Counted from the first letter of the stretch, positions 1 to 9,162 are shown. The stretch is 64,000 bases of DNA from Bradyrhizobium sp. MOS003 (GCF_003020125.1 NZ_PYFW01000001.1:124001-188000); one strand, 5' to 3'. Translations and numbers: made by a program. Notes: a model not told the origin generated them from the sequence alone.

Positions 1-36
1 CAGCGCAAGGGCGATGAAGAGTCCGGTACGGTTCAT
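1..36 (-). CDS. 5' end of a membrane or exported protein (partial)
   Basis: An ATG at position 36 on the minus strand opens a frame reading MNRTGLFIALAL before the window edge. A short basic start followed by a hydrophobic run fits a signal peptide or first membrane segment. Only twelve residues are visible, no clear Shine-Dalgarno precedes it, and the family cannot be determined. Confidence 0.35.
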   Translation of the reverse strand, partial: MNRTGLFIALAL

Positions 37-90
37 GGCGCGCGGTTTAGCGGAGTGGGACGGGGATGGAAACCCCGGAAGCGGCACGGC

Positions 91-585
91 TCATCGCGCG
101 TCCGGCCTTGAATTCGAAGGCAGCGGCGGAGGCGGCTTGCGTGGGGGCGGCGGGATGCGCCAGGCGCCGGCATTGCGGCCGGCGATCAGCCAGTAGACCA
201 CGCCGGCGACGATGCCCGCACCGGTCATGATCTCCAGATGGCGCCGCACGATACCTTCGAACTGAAACGTGTCGGAGTGAAAGGGAACGAGGCCGAGATA
301 GCAGGCGAGCCCGACGAGGCCGCCGCCGACGGCATAAGCGAGCGCGCTGCGGATGTAGAGCGCTTCGGTAATCGCGACGATCACCGCCGCCGGAACCAGC
401 GCAAAGCCCGAAACGAAGATGAAGCCGAAGCCCAGCAGGATGTCGATCGTGCCCTGATCGACCGGACCGGCGCCGAGATCGGAGAACTCCGGAAACAGCA
501 GCGCGACGACCACGATCATGCCGCCGACGAAGCAGGCGGCGAGGAAGCCGATGAAGATGACGATGAGGCGGCCGATCAAGGACAT
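91..585 (-). CDS. Uncharacterised four-helix membrane protein
   Basis: A 164-residue protein with about four predicted membrane segments (near residues 5-30, 50-72, 77-98 and 122-138) and a short proline-rich tail of PPPP blocks at the C-terminus. I chose the ATG at 585. The open frame extends upstream, but that extension (starting MDARVKPGHDG) is translation of a palindromic intergenic repeat at 631-711. No catalytic motif is visible and I do not recognise the family, so the function is unknown. It is probably an inner-membrane protein. The partial gene at the left edge is co-oriented and starts 54 bases downstream. Confidence 0.7.
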   Translation of the reverse strand: MSLIGRLIVIFIGFLAACFVGGMIVVVALLFPEFSDLGAGPVDQGTIDILLGFGFIFVSGFALVPAAVIVAITEALYIRSALAYAVGGGLVGLACYLGLVPFHSDTFQFEGIVRRHLEIMTGAGIVAGVVYWLIAGRNAGAWRIPPPPRKPPPPLPSNSRPDAR

Positions 586-630
586 GTCATAAGCAAGTTG
601 CCGATCAACGACGTCGCCACGCATTCTGCC

Positions 631-711
631 GTCGTGCCCGGGCTTGACCCGGGCATCCACGCCTTCGTGACTCGCCGCTCGTGGATGGCCGGGTGAAGCC
701 CGGCCATGACG
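631..711. repeat. Palindromic intergenic repeat, family A
   Basis: A long imperfect inverted repeat: GTCGTGCCCGGGCTTGACC near the left end matches the complement of GGGTGAAGCCCGGCCATGAC at the right end, with inner arms ATCCAC and GTGGAT. Related copies lie at 1968-2082 and 48194-48318. It sits between the membrane protein gene and rlmN, where it could also form a transcript-ending hairpin. Confidence 0.75.
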
Positions 712-733
712 AACGTTGAGGGCGTCGCCATGA

Positions 734-1936
734 TCAATCCGTCATCGCCATCGCGCGCAGCGCCTGCCGTTCGCGTGCGCTGAGCTTTTCGGTCTCCGAC
801 TTCAGCTGACCGCAGGCAGCGAGGATGTCGCGACCACGCGGGGTACGCACCGGCGAGGAATAGCCGGCGTTGAAGATGTACTCGGAGAACTTTTCGATCT
901 GGTCCCAATCCGAGCATTCATAGGCGGTGCCGGGCCAGGGATTGAACGGGATCAGATTGATCTTGGCATGAATGCCCTTGAGCATCTTCACCAGTAGCTT
1001 TGCATCGTCGAGCGAATCGTTGACGCCCTTGAGCATCACATATTCGAAGGTGATGCGGCGCGCGTTGGAGGCGCCGGGGTAGTCGCGGCAGGCCTGCAGC
1101 AGCTCCTCGATCGGATATTTGCGGTTGAGCGGCACGAGCTCGTTGCGCAGCTCGTCGCGCACCGCGTGCAGCGAGATCGCGAGCATGACGCCGATCTCCT
1201 CGCCGGCGCGCACGATGTTCGGCACCACGCCCGAGGTCGACAGCGTGATGCGGCGGCGGGAGATGCCGATGCCTTCATTGTCGCCGACGATCAGCAGCGC
1301 ATCGCGCACCGCGTCGAAATTGTAGAGCGGCTCGCCCATGCCCATCATCACGACGTTGGTGACGCGACGCGTGCCGTCCTCGCGATCGGCCCAGTCGTTC
1401 AGGCGATCCCGCGCCACCATGATCTGTCCCACGATCTCGCCGGCCGTGAGGTTGCGCACCAGGCGCTGCGTGCCGGTGTGGCAGAAGGAGCAATTCAGCG
1501 TGCAGCCGACCTGCGAGGAGACGCAGAGCGTGCCGCGATCGGTTTCGGGGATGTAGACGCACTCGACTTCATGGGCGCGCTCGACATTGTCGCCGCTCGG
1601 CAGCCGCAGCAGCCATTTGCGGGTGCCGTCGTTGGAGATCTGCTCGGCCACGACTTCCGGACGATCCACGGTGAAGTGCTGCGCGAGCTCGGCGCGAATG
1701 CCCTTCGAGATCGAGGTCATGTCGTCGAAGCTTTGGGCGCCGCGGAAATAGAGCCAGTGCCAGAGCTGCTGCACCCGCATCTTGCGCTGCGAAGGCTGAA
1801 CACCGATCTCGCCGAGACGGTCGGCAAGCTCCGTGCGCGACAGGCCGATCAGCGACGGCTTTGCCGGCGGCACATAGGTTTCGAGCGGAGTCTTCTCCAC
1901 GAGGATTGCGTTGTGCGGCTCGGTCGTCGGTTGCAT
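734..1936 (-). CDS. rlmN: Dual-specificity 23S rRNA/tRNA adenine-C2 methyltransferase RlmN
   Basis: Radical SAM methylase that adds a C2 methyl group to A2503 of 23S rRNA and A37 of a tRNA subset. The 400-residue product has the CxxxCxxC cluster motif (C145, C149, C152 in [10 protein letters not shown]), the following FCHTGTQ, the [10 protein letters not shown] glycine motif, and an N-terminal accessory domain with QLWHWLY. Length is normal for the family. I start at the ATG at 1936 (MQPTTEPH); the frame runs six codons further upstream. It is a single gene, followed downstream by repeat family A. The S-adenosylmethionine motifs and radical cysteines all appear intact. Confidence 0.96.
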   Translation of the reverse strand: MQPTTEPHNAILVEKTPLETYVPPAKPSLIGLSRTELADRLGEIGVQPSQRKMRVQQLWHWLYFRGAQSFDDMTSISKGIRAELAQHFTVDRPEVVAEQISNDGTRKWLLRLPSGDNVERAHEVECVYIPETDRGTLCVSSQVGCTLNCSFCHTGTQRLVRNLTAGEIVGQIMVARDRLNDWADREDGTRRVTNVVMMGMGEPLYNFDAVRDALLIVGDNEGIGISRRRITLSTSGVVPNIVRAGEEIGVMLAISLHAVRDELRNELVPLNRKYPIEELLQACRDYPGASNARRITFEYVMLKGVNDSLDDAKLLVKMLKGIHAKINLIPFNPWPGTAYECSDWDQIEKFSEYIFNAGYSSPVRTPRGRDILAACGQLKSETEKLSARERQALRAMAMTD

Positions 1937-1967
1937 CTGGGGGCCTAGGATCACTGCTGTCTAAACT

Positions 1968-2082
1968 CGTCATGCCCGGGCTTGACCCGGGCATCCACGT
2001 CTTTCCTCAGTCGCGGTAAACGCGTGGATGGCCGGGACATCTGGTGCGAAGGCGCGCTTCGCGCTTTAGCCCGGCCATGACG
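1968..2082. repeat. Palindromic intergenic repeat, family A
   Basis: The left arm CGTCATGCCCGGGCTTGACC and the right arm AGCCCGGCCATGACG are inverted copies, with ATCCACG and CGTGGAT inside. There is extra sequence, including GCGCGCTTCGCGC, in the middle. It resembles the copies at 631-711 and 48194-48318 and fills the rlmN upstream region. Translation of it gives the false MPGSSPGMT and DARVKPGHDE peptides. Confidence 0.75.
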
Positions 2083-2150
2083 GCGAAAAGCTGGAACCGG
2101 CCCTATATAGCAACCGGAGCCACCGATTGCGACCGTAGCGATGACATGCC

Positions 2151-2798
2151 TTATCGCCGGCAATCCTGGCCGATCTTGTCCAGCGCCTGGGCGAGGCCCT
2201 TCAGCGAGAACGTGTCGGTCGTCTCCGTTCCCTTGGCAGAGACGCCCTTGACCACGAGGTCGGCGGATTTGCGCATGGCCTCGACCATCCGCTCCTCCTC
2301 GGCCGCGTTCTTGATCCAGAGGCCGTCGCCCTGCGTGTACATCGCGAAGGCGGCACCGCCGACCTCGACCGAGGATTCCGAGCCCGGCTTCAGCGCGTAG
2401 CCGATCATGACCGAGACTTCGTTGTTGACCTTCTCGGCCGGACGGGTCGAGACGAAGGCATAGGCGGGATCGCGCGGCCTGTTCGGCGGATTGGTCTTCG
2501 ACGACGAGGGTTTTGCCAGCGCGAAGCAGACCTTCTTGCCGTTGGGCGTCGCGGAATAGGCACCCCAGGTGCCGAACTGGCCGATCAGGGTCGGCTCTGC
2601 GCCACCTGCAACCGCCGCAGGCGGGGCCATGGGTTTGCTCTCCGGCTTTGCCGTGGACTTGGCCGTCGTATTGGCGGGCGGCGCGGCCGGCTTCGGCGCC
2701 GCTTTCGGCGACGGTTGCGCCGTCTGCGCCCGGGCAGAATCGACCATTCCCCCGGCGACCACGCCAGTCATCAAAGCTAAAATCAGCACCCGCCACAT
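2151..2798 (-). CDS. Invasion-associated locus B (IalB) family exported protein
   Basis: A 215-residue secreted protein. Residues 1-24 form a Sec signal peptide ending ARA-Q, followed by a linker of about 45 residues rich in Pro, Ala and Lys. The C-terminal domain then has IalB-family features: FGTWGAYSA near residue 75, CFALAKP, YAFVSTRP, VSVMIGYALK, and a late cysteine in QDCRR. The family is named after a Bartonella invasion protein but is widespread in free-living Rhizobiales, where its role is unclear. Periplasmic or cell-surface location is expected. It is transcribed alone toward rlmN. Confidence 0.85.
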   Translation of the reverse strand: MWRVLILALMTGVVAGGMVDSARAQTAQPSPKAAPKPAAPPANTTAKSTAKPESKPMAPPAAVAGGAEPTLIGQFGTWGAYSATPNGKKVCFALAKPSSSKTNPPNRPRDPAYAFVSTRPAEKVNNEVSVMIGYALKPGSESSVEVGGAAFAMYTQGDGLWIKNAAEEERMVEAMRKSADLVVKGVSAKGTETTDTFSLKGLAQALDKIGQDCRR

Positions 2799-2905
2799 GC
2801 TGGAGTGGTTCCCTCAATATTGTGACTGGAAGATGGCTCGGCCGCGCTTTGTCCCCGCGGCAGAGATAACCGGGAAAGTCCAATTTGGGAAGGCAGTTAG
2901 CGGTA

Positions 2906-3742
2906 TCAGCCCTTGGCTCGCGCGGCGCGCTGGTCGGCCCATTGGGCCTCGGTCCAACGCAACAAATCCTCGGCGCCGGAACTGCGCAAATGCGCGCCAC
3001 CGTCGATCACGACCATCTCGCCGTTGATGTAGCCAGCGCGATCCGAGATCAGGAAGCTGGCGAGATCGGCAAGTTCGCCGTGCTCTCCGGTCCGGCCTAG
3101 CGGATTGCGCATCAGGGTGTCGTCGCGCCCCTCCAGCCGCAACTGTCCGGATGCGCCCGCGGTCGGGAACGGACCCGGTGCGATCGCGACGGTGCGGATG
3201 CCCTTCGGGCCCCACTCGACCGCGAGGCTCTTGGTCATCGCCAGCACCGCCGACTTCGCCATCGCGGAGGGAACGGTGAAGGCGCGTCCGGTGATGGTCG
3301 ACGTCGAGAGGATCGAGAGCACGACACCGTTGTGATTGCCCTCGATCCAGCGCTTGCCGGCGGCGAGCGTGCAATACATCGCGCCGTGCAACGTCGGCGC
3401 CAGGATCGCATCGGCCGCCCGGAACGACAGATGCTCGCTCTGTGCAATGAAAGTCGCAGCCGCGTTGTTGACGAGGATATCGAGCGGCCCCTCGCGCCAG
3501 ATCGCGTCCATCATGTTCTCAACGGCAGCCCCGTCGCGGATATCGCAGGCGATGGTTGTGACCTTGCCGCCGGTCTGCGCGCGCATGTTGCTCGCCGTGG
3601 CCTCGAGCCGATCGAGTTGACGACCGCAGATCACGAGTTCGGCGCCAAGCGCGAGAAAGCGCGTTCCCATCGACGCGCCGAGACCCGAGCCGCCGCCGGT
3701 GACGAGGATGCGCTTGTCCTTGAGCAGACCTGTTTCAAACAT
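2906..3742 (-). CDS. SDR oxidoreductase, 2,4-dienoyl-CoA reductase-like
   Basis: A 278-residue short-chain dehydrogenase/reductase with the nucleotide-binding TGGGSGLG (15-22) and NNAA (92-95). The usual YxxxK active site reads SAMAK (159-163), so the tyrosine is a serine. The spacing, the following AVEWGPKGIR, the APGPFPT loop and the C-terminal TEAQW resemble mitochondrial and peroxisomal 2,4-dienoyl-CoA reductases, which also carry SAK here. A role in NADPH-dependent degradation of unsaturated fatty acids is therefore inferred. The start at 3742 (MFETG) excludes an upstream extension that is translated repeat B. The neighbouring quinone-oxidoreductase gene is divergent. Confidence 0.85.
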   Translation of the reverse strand: MFETGLLKDKRILVTGGGSGLGASMGTRFLALGAELVICGRQLDRLEATASNMRAQTGGKVTTIACDIRDGAAVENMMDAIWREGPLDILVNNAAATFIAQSEHLSFRAADAILAPTLHGAMYCTLAAGKRWIEGNHNGVVLSILSTSTITGRAFTVPSAMAKSAVLAMTKSLAVEWGPKGIRTVAIAPGPFPTAGASGQLRLEGRDDTLMRNPLGRTGEHGELADLASFLISDRAGYINGEMVVIDGGAHLRSSGAEDLLRWTEAQWADQRAARAKG

Positions 3743-3768
3743 CGTTTGAATCCTTCTTGTTCTTATTT

Positions 3769-3849
3769 CGTCATTGCGAGGAGCAAAGCGACGAAGCAAT
3801 CCAGACTATTTCCGCAGGACGGACCTGGATTGCTTCGCTCGCAACGACG
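3769..3849. repeat. Palindromic intergenic repeat, family B
   Basis: The left arm CGTCATTGCGAGGAGC continues to AAGCGACGAAGCAATCCAG. The right arm TGGATTGCTTCGCTCGCAAC is the inverted copy. This is a common Bradyrhizobium-type intergenic element. It lies in the divergent region between the SDR and MDR genes. Confidence 0.75.
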
Positions 3850-3959
3850 AGGATAAGCCGATGCTTGGCTTCAGACAAAGAATCCGGATTGTCCGGCCGT
3901 CGTAAATCCGGCAAAACCGACCCAACGATAACTCCACTCGAAACGCTTCAGGTGCCGCC

Positions 3960-4934
3960 ATGAAAGCCATCCTCTGCTCGCAATATTGCCAGCCCGACGA
4001 TCTCGTGCTGGCCGATGTGCCGGATCCGGTGGCCGGTCCCGGCGAAGCCGTGATCGCGATCAAGGCGGCGGCGCTGAACTTCTTCGACATCCTGATGATT
4101 CAGGGCAAGTACCAGATCAAGCCGCCGTTTCCGTTCTCGCCAGCGGCCGAAGTCGCGGGCGTGATCGAGAGCATCGGCGCCGGCGTGACCGATCTGAAAG
4201 TCGGTGATCGCGTTGTCGCCTCCTGCGGCCACAACGGCGCGCGCGAGAAGATCGCGCTGCCGGCGGCCTCGATCGTGAAGATCCCCGACAATCTCGACTA
4301 CGACCGCGCGGCCGGCATCATCATCATCTACGGCACCGCGCTGCATGCGCTGGAAGATCGCGCCAGCCCGAAGCCGGGCGAGACGCTCGCGGTGCTCGGC
4401 GCTGCCGGCGGCACCGGCCTTGCCGCCTGCGAGCTCGGCAAGCTGATGGGGTTGAAGGTAATCGCCTGCGCCTCGTCGGACGAGAAGCTCGAATTCGCCA
4501 AAGCGCATGGCGCCGAGCTGACGCTGAACTACGGCAAGGAGGATCTCAAGGAAGGTCTGCGCAAGCTCACCGGCGGCAAGGGCGTCGACATCATCTTCGA
4601 TCCGGTCGGTGGGGCCTATGCCGAGCAGGCGCTGCGCTCGATCGCCTGGGAAGGCCGCTTCCTCGTGATCGGCTTTGCCGCCGGCGACATTCCCAAGATG
4701 CCGCTGAACCTCGCGCTCTTGAAGGGCTGCGACATCCGCGGCGTGTTCTGGGGCGCCTGGACCCGGCTCAACCCGGAAAAGAATCGCGCCAACCTCGAGA
4801 AGCTGGTGAAGTGGACGGCGGAAGGCAAGATTTCATCGCATGTCGATCGCACCTTTCCGCTGGCGCAGACCGCGGACGCATTGAAGGTGCTGGCGGGACG
4901 CCAGGCCATGGGCAAGGTGATCCTGCATCCGTGA
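3960..4934 (+). CDS. NADPH:quinone oxidoreductase-family MDR protein
   Basis: A 324-residue medium-chain dehydrogenase/reductase. An N-terminal GroES-like domain (ALNFFDILMIQGKYQ near residue 40, then FPFSPAAEVAGVI) is followed by a Rossmann domain with LGAAGGTGLAACELGK near residue 150 and DIIFDPVGG near 205. The structural zinc cysteines of alcohol dehydrogenases are absent, as expected for the zinc-independent quinone reductase branch. It probably reduces quinones or enones with NADPH in the cytoplasm; the substrate is unknown. It is divergent from the SDR gene and both could act on fatty-acid or carbonyl intermediates, which is only inference from adjacency. Confidence 0.88.
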   Translation: MKAILCSQYCQPDDLVLADVPDPVAGPGEAVIAIKAAALNFFDILMIQGKYQIKPPFPFSPAAEVAGVIESIGAGVTDLKVGDRVVASCGHNGAREKIALPAASIVKIPDNLDYDRAAGIIIIYGTALHALEDRASPKPGETLAVLGAAGGTGLAACELGKLMGLKVIACASSDEKLEFAKAHGAELTLNYGKEDLKEGLRKLTGGKGVDIIFDPVGGAYAEQALRSIAWEGRFLVIGFAAGDIPKMPLNLALLKGCDIRGVFWGAWTRLNPEKNRANLEKLVKWTAEGKISSHVDRTFPLAQTADALKVLAGRQAMGKVILHP

Positions 4935-4985
4935 GGATGTGAGCGGACGCTAGCGTCCGTCCACACGCTTGCGCCACACACAATT

Positions 4986-5086
4986 GTCATCGCCCGGCTT
5001 GATCGGGCGATCCAGCATTCCGTGACATCACTGATTGGGTCGAGAGCCCGCAGCGTACTGGATTCCCCGCCTTCGCGGGGAATGAC
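4986..5086. repeat. Palindromic intergenic repeat, B-like
   Basis: GTCATCGCCCGGCTTGATC with GATCCAGCA at the left mirrors TACTGGATTCC and CGGGGAATGAC at the right, with a local hairpin CCCCGCCTTCGCGGGG at about 5065-5080. It lies between convergent genes and may act as a terminator for either side. Confidence 0.65.
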
Positions 5087-5124
5087 AGCGGTGAGTGTAG
5101 CGACGTGCTGTCGCCAAAAAACGC

Positions 5125-5514
5125 CTACTGCGCCTCTCCCTCATCCACGCCACGCTTCAGCACCGCACGCGCGGCTTCGCGATGCTCGTTCGTGATGTGG
5201 CCGGAGACCATGCGAATGGCGGTGGCGAGCACGGCGGCATCGTCCGCAAAGCCGAGGACCGGCATCACGTCGGCGACGAAGTCGAACGGCAGGATGAAAT
5301 AGGCGATCGCACCCAGCAGCGCGGCCTGGACGTGGCGCGGGGTCTGCCGGTCGAACGCGCAGTAGTAGGCGGCAAGCAGGTCTTCCGCGAAGGGCAGATG
5401 CGCGGCGACACGCTTCAGCTTGCGCCAGAAGCGGCGGCGCACGCTCTCGCGATCTTCCGCGAGCCGATCGGCCGGCTCGAAACCGACGCTGTGTTCGGCA
5501 GCCATGTTCGACAA
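5125..5514 (-). CDS. DUF1232 (YkvA-type) protein
   Basis: A 129-residue protein whose middle carries the DUF1232 signature: a hydrophobic AYFILPFDFVADVMP followed by LGFADDAAVLATAI (about residues 71-98). The family is small and membrane-associated, and its biochemical role is not established. The N-terminal 40 residues are basic and charged. The start is either 5514 (MSNMAAEH) or the ATG three codons later. It lies 92 bases downstream of phhB on the same strand, so co-transcription is possible. Confidence 0.8.
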   Translation of the reverse strand: MSNMAAEHSVGFEPADRLAEDRESVRRRFWRKLKRVAAHLPFAEDLLAAYYCAFDRQTPRHVQAALLGAIAYFILPFDFVADVMPVLGFADDAAVLATAIRMVSGHITNEHREAARAVLKRGVDEGEAQ

Positions 5515-5606
5515 ACTCCCCGTTCAGCCCCGGCCGGCAGAACGCCGCGCCCCGGGCTGATCACAAGATGGGGATGTCGCCGATCCCTGCAAGACGCCAG
5601 CCGATC

Positions 5607-5903
5607 TCAGCCTGCGATCGCGTTCATCGTCTGGGCCAGCGCGATGTCGAGGGCGGTGACGCCGCCGGCATCGTGGGTCGACAGCACCACCTCCACCGTC
5701 TTGTAGACGTTGCGCCATTCGGGATGGTGATCCATCTTCTCGGCGGCCAGCGCGGCTCGGGTCATGAACCCGAACGCCTCGTTGAAATCCTTGAAGATAA
5801 AGGTTTTCCCGATGGCATCCCGGCCCTGAACCTCGGTCCAGCCAGGTAGTCCGCCCAGCGCCTGCCTGCGCGCCTCCGCCGAGAGTCGTTCTGTCATAGT
5901 CAT
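5607..5903 (-). CDS. phhB: 4a-hydroxytetrahydrobiopterin dehydratase
   Basis: A 98-residue pterin-4-alpha-carbinolamine dehydratase, the usual family length. It contains the conserved [18 protein letters not shown] block (residues 55-72) with the paired histidines and Trp, then the [12 protein letters not shown] region. The enzyme dehydrates the 4a-hydroxy pterin made by phenylalanine hydroxylase; some bacterial members serve other pterin cofactors. No hydroxylase gene is adjacent. The start could be MTMTERL (5903) or the internal MTERL two codons later. Confidence 0.93.
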   Translation of the reverse strand: MTMTERLSAEARRQALGGLPGWTEVQGRDAIGKTFIFKDFNEAFGFMTRAALAAEKMDHHPEWRNVYKTVEVVLSTHDAGGVTALDIALAQTMNAIAG

Positions 5904-6049
5904 CTCCGTCCTTCAGGGGAACTTTACCCTAACACCCCGCTGATGCCCGGGTTCATACGGCGATTTCGGCCATCCGCTAACCATGACGGAGATGTAACCC
6001 CGCCGAACAAGAAATTTGCTACAATTGCGGGCGTAAATCGCCGGCCAAG

Positions 6050-7495
6050 ATGAAACTGAGCCTGAAGCGCCTGTTTGGGAGATCGATGACCGGGGGATTG
6101 GACCTGGCCGAAACGCCCTCTCCGCCTTCGCCGCGATCCGCGGCGCGGAAGACCGCACTCGTGACTCTTGCGCTCGTGCTCGCGATCATCGGCGCGCTGG
6201 CCGGCGGTTATTATTTCGCCATGCGGCCCGTGACGTTGAAGATCGCAGTCGGTCCCGCCAACAGCGATGACGTCAAGGTCGTGCAGGCGCTGACGCAAGC
6301 CTTTTCGCAGCACAAGAGCCAGATCCGGCTGCGGCCAATCCAGACCGACGGCGCTACGGCCAGCGCCGAGGCGCTTGCGGAAGGCAAGGTCGATCTCGCG
6401 ATCGTGCGCGGCGACATCGACGTGCCCAAGAACGCGCAAGCGGTCGCGACCCTGCGCAAGAACGTCGTGGTGCTGTGGTCCGTACCGGGCAAAGGCAAGA
6501 AGCGGGGCCCGAAGATCACCAAGATCTCGCAGCTCGCCGGCCATCGCGTCGGCGTCGTCGGCCGCACCCAGGCCAACGTCAATCTGCTCAAGGTGATCCT
6601 CCAGCAATACGGCGTCGATCCCGCCAAGGTCGAGATCGTGCAATTCCCGGCCAACGAGGCCGCCGAGGCGATCAAGGCCCAGAAGGCCGACGTCTATCTC
6701 GCAGCAGGCCCGGTCAACAGCAAGATCACGGCGGATGCGATCGCCGCCTCCACCAAGGATTTCGGCGCGCCCAGCTTCCTCGCGATCGAATCGGCGGATG
6801 CGATCGCGCAAAATCATCCGGTCTACGAAGCGTCCGAGATTCCGGCCGGCACCTATGGCGGCTCGCCCGCCCGCCCGGATGACGAGGTCAAGACCATCAG
6901 CTTCTCGCACCACATCGTGGCGCGCAAAGGCGTGTCCGACACCACCATCGCAGCGTTCACGCGCCAGCTCTTCTCCGTGCGCCAGCAGCTAGTGACGGAA
7001 TTCCCGCTGGCGGCAAAGATCGAGACGCCCGACACCGACAAGGACGCGGTGATCCCGGTGCATCCCGGCGCAGCCGCCTTCGTCGACGGCGAGGAAAAGA
7101 CCTTCCTCGACAAATACAGCGATTACATCTGGTGGAGCCTGATGGCGCTCTCCGCCATGGGCTCGATCGGCGCCTGGTTCGCGGGCTATCTGAAGAAGGA
7201 CGAGCGCGACAACAACAGCCATCTCCGCGAGAGGCTGCTCGACATGATCGCGGCGGCACGCAAGAGCGAGGCGACCGAAGAGCTCGACCAGATGCAGGCC
7301 GAGGCCGACGATATCCTGCGCGACACGTTGCGCTGCTACGATCACGGTGCGATCGAGGAAGGCTCGCTTACGGCCTTCAACATCGCGCTGGATCAGTTTC
7401 ACGCCGCCGTCGCCGATCGCAAGGCGGTGCTGTCCAGCCTGCCGCAGAACCTGCAACGTGCGGGCGCGCAGTTCAGGGCGGCCGGCAACGCGTAA
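6050..7495 (+). CDS. TAXI-family TRAP solute-binding protein with C-terminal membrane anchor
   Basis: A 481-residue protein. A cytoplasmic N-terminus of about 33 residues is followed by a membrane helix (about 36-57) and a TAXI-type periplasmic binding domain (about 60-350; KIAVGPANSDD, EGKVDLAIVRGDIDVP, the conserved VGVVGRTQANVNLLK). A second membrane helix near 362-382 (WWSLMALSAMGSIGAWFAGY) leads to a cytoplasmic helical tail of about 100 charged residues. Ordinary TRAP binding proteins are soluble and partnered by DctQM-type permeases; none is encoded nearby. A sensor-like role is therefore possible, but this is inference. It is transcribed alone, upstream of phoD. Confidence 0.82.
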   Translation: MKLSLKRLFGRSMTGGLDLAETPSPPSPRSAARKTALVTLALVLAIIGALAGGYYFAMRPVTLKIAVGPANSDDVKVVQALTQAFSQHKSQIRLRPIQTDGATASAEALAEGKVDLAIVRGDIDVPKNAQAVATLRKNVVVLWSVPGKGKKRGPKITKISQLAGHRVGVVGRTQANVNLLKVILQQYGVDPAKVEIVQFPANEAAEAIKAQKADVYLAAGPVNSKITADAIAASTKDFGAPSFLAIESADAIAQNHPVYEASEIPAGTYGGSPARPDDEVKTISFSHHIVARKGVSDTTIAAFTRQLFSVRQQLVTEFPLAAKIETPDTDKDAVIPVHPGAAAFVDGEEKTFLDKYSDYIWWSLMALSAMGSIGAWFAGYLKKDERDNNSHLRERLLDMIAAARKSEATEELDQMQAEADDILRDTLRCYDHGAIEEGSLTAFNIALDQFHAAVADRKAVLSSLPQNLQRAGAQFRAAGNA

Positions 7496-7617
7496 CGCTT
7501 GCGCGCGTTATCGCTGCGTCACATTGTCTCAATATAGGTTCACTGTCATTTCGGGGCGCGCAACGTCCGAGCCCCGATTCCATCGAGCCACATTCGCAGG
7601 GTTCGGAGCCATCCTTC

Positions 7618-9159
7618 ATGAACATCAAATTCTCCCGCCGCCGTTTCCTCGCCACCGGCGCCGGTGTGCTCGGCACCGTCGCGATGCCCTATCTCTCGCG
7701 CGCGGCCGATCGGCCCGCGGTCACCCATGGGGTGCAATCGGGCGACGTCACGGTCGACAGCGGCGTGGTGTGGGCGCGCGCCGACCGGCCCGCGCAGATG
7801 CTGGTCGAGGTGGCGACGACCGAGTCGTTCAGGGATGCCCGGGCGCTGCCGCCGATCGCGGCGCTGCCCGAGAGCGATTTCACCGCAAAGATGCTGATCG
7901 AGAACCTGCCCGCTAGCCAGGACATCTTTTACCGAATCCGCTTCCGCGATCTCTCGCATGGCGCGATCGAGGGCGAGCCGGTGACCGGCCGCTTCCAGAC
8001 CGCGCCCGCCGACCGCCGCGACGTCAGCTTCGTCTGGGGCGGCGACGTTGCAGGACAAGGCTGGGGCATCAACCCCGATGACGGCGGCATGTTCACCTTC
8101 TCGGCGATGCGCAAGCACCGTCCGGACTTCTTCCTGCACTCAGGCGACACCATCTATGCCGACGGACCGATTGTATCCGAGGTGAAGCTCGCCGACGGCA
8201 AGATCTGGAAGAACGTCACCATCCCCGAGAAGGCCAAGGTCGCGGAGACGCTCGACGAGTACCGCGCCGCGCACAAATACAATTTCACCGACGAAAACCT
8301 CCGCGCCTTCAATGCCGAGGTCCCGATCTTCGTGCAATGGGACGACCACGAGGTGACCAACAATTGGTCGCTGTCGAAGGAGTTGCCGGCCGCCTACAAG
8401 GAGCGCGACATCTCGCTGCTCGCCGCCCGCGCGGGCCGCGCCTTCCACGAGATGTATCCGATGCGCGAGAGCATCGTTGAGCCGGGCCGGGTCTATCGCC
8501 AGATCTCCTACGGCCCGCATCTCGACGTTTTCGTGCTCGACGAACGCAGCTATCGCGGTCCGAACGGCCCAAATCTGGAAACGGAATATGGCCCGGCCAG
8601 CTACTTCCTCGGCCCCGACCAGATCGCCTGGCTCAAGCGCGGCCTGCTCAATTCCCGCGCGACCTGGAAGGTGATCGCCTCCGACATGCCGCTCAGCCTC
8701 ATCGTGTCGGACACGCCGAAGGGCGGCTCGGAAGCGACCGCGCAGGGCGACGGCCCGGCGCGCGGTCGCGAGCTCGAGATCGCCGACATTCTACGCTTCA
8801 TCAAGATGGCGCCGATCAGCAACACGGTGTGGCTGACCGCAGACGTGCACTACGCTGCCGCGCATTATTACGATCCGAACAAGGCACAATTCCAGGAGTT
8901 CGAGCCGTTCTGGGAATTCGTGTCGGGCCCGCTGCATGCCGGCACCTTTGGTCCGAACGCGCTAGACAACACGTTTGGCCCTGAGGTGCGCTTCGTCAAG
9001 GCGCCGGGCAAGGAGAGCCAGAACCTGCCGCCGTCCGCCGGCATGCAGTTCTTCGGTCACGTCAAGATCGACGGCGCCTCAGGCCAGATGACCGTGACCT
9101 TGCGCGACCGCGCCGACGTCGCCCTGTGGTCGACCACGCTCGACCCGAAGCAGGCCTGA
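7618..9159 (+). CDS. phoD: PhoD-family alkaline phosphatase/phosphodiesterase
   Basis: A 513-residue exported metallophosphoesterase. A twin-arginine signal (SRRRFLATGAGVLG) starts at the ATG at 7618. The PhoD N-terminal domain follows (THGVQSGDVTVDSGVVWARA), then the metal-site motifs WGGDVAGQGWG, FLHSGDTIYADGP, QWDDHEVTNNW and WLTADVHYAAAHYY. PhoD hydrolyses phosphomonoesters and diesters using Fe/Ca in the periplasm or outside the cell, releasing phosphate. The open frame extends far upstream, but that part overlaps the TAXI gene in another frame and is not used. No obvious Pho box was identified in the 122-base gap before it. Confidence 0.93.
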   Translation: MNIKFSRRRFLATGAGVLGTVAMPYLSRAADRPAVTHGVQSGDVTVDSGVVWARADRPAQMLVEVATTESFRDARALPPIAALPESDFTAKMLIENLPASQDIFYRIRFRDLSHGAIEGEPVTGRFQTAPADRRDVSFVWGGDVAGQGWGINPDDGGMFTFSAMRKHRPDFFLHSGDTIYADGPIVSEVKLADGKIWKNVTIPEKAKVAETLDEYRAAHKYNFTDENLRAFNAEVPIFVQWDDHEVTNNWSLSKELPAAYKERDISLLAARAGRAFHEMYPMRESIVEPGRVYRQISYGPHLDVFVLDERSYRGPNGPNLETEYGPASYFLGPDQIAWLKRGLLNSRATWKVIASDMPLSLIVSDTPKGGSEATAQGDGPARGRELEIADILRFIKMAPISNTVWLTADVHYAAAHYYDPNKAQFQEFEPFWEFVSGPLHAGTFGPNALDNTFGPEVRFVKAPGKESQNLPPSAGMQFFGHVKIDGASGQMTVTLRDRADVALWSTTLDPKQA

Positions 9160-9162
9160 TCG

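Noticed and set aside
7132..7617. Upstream extension of phoD
   Set aside because: The extension overlaps the TAXI gene in another frame. The Tat signal begins exactly at the ATG at 7618.
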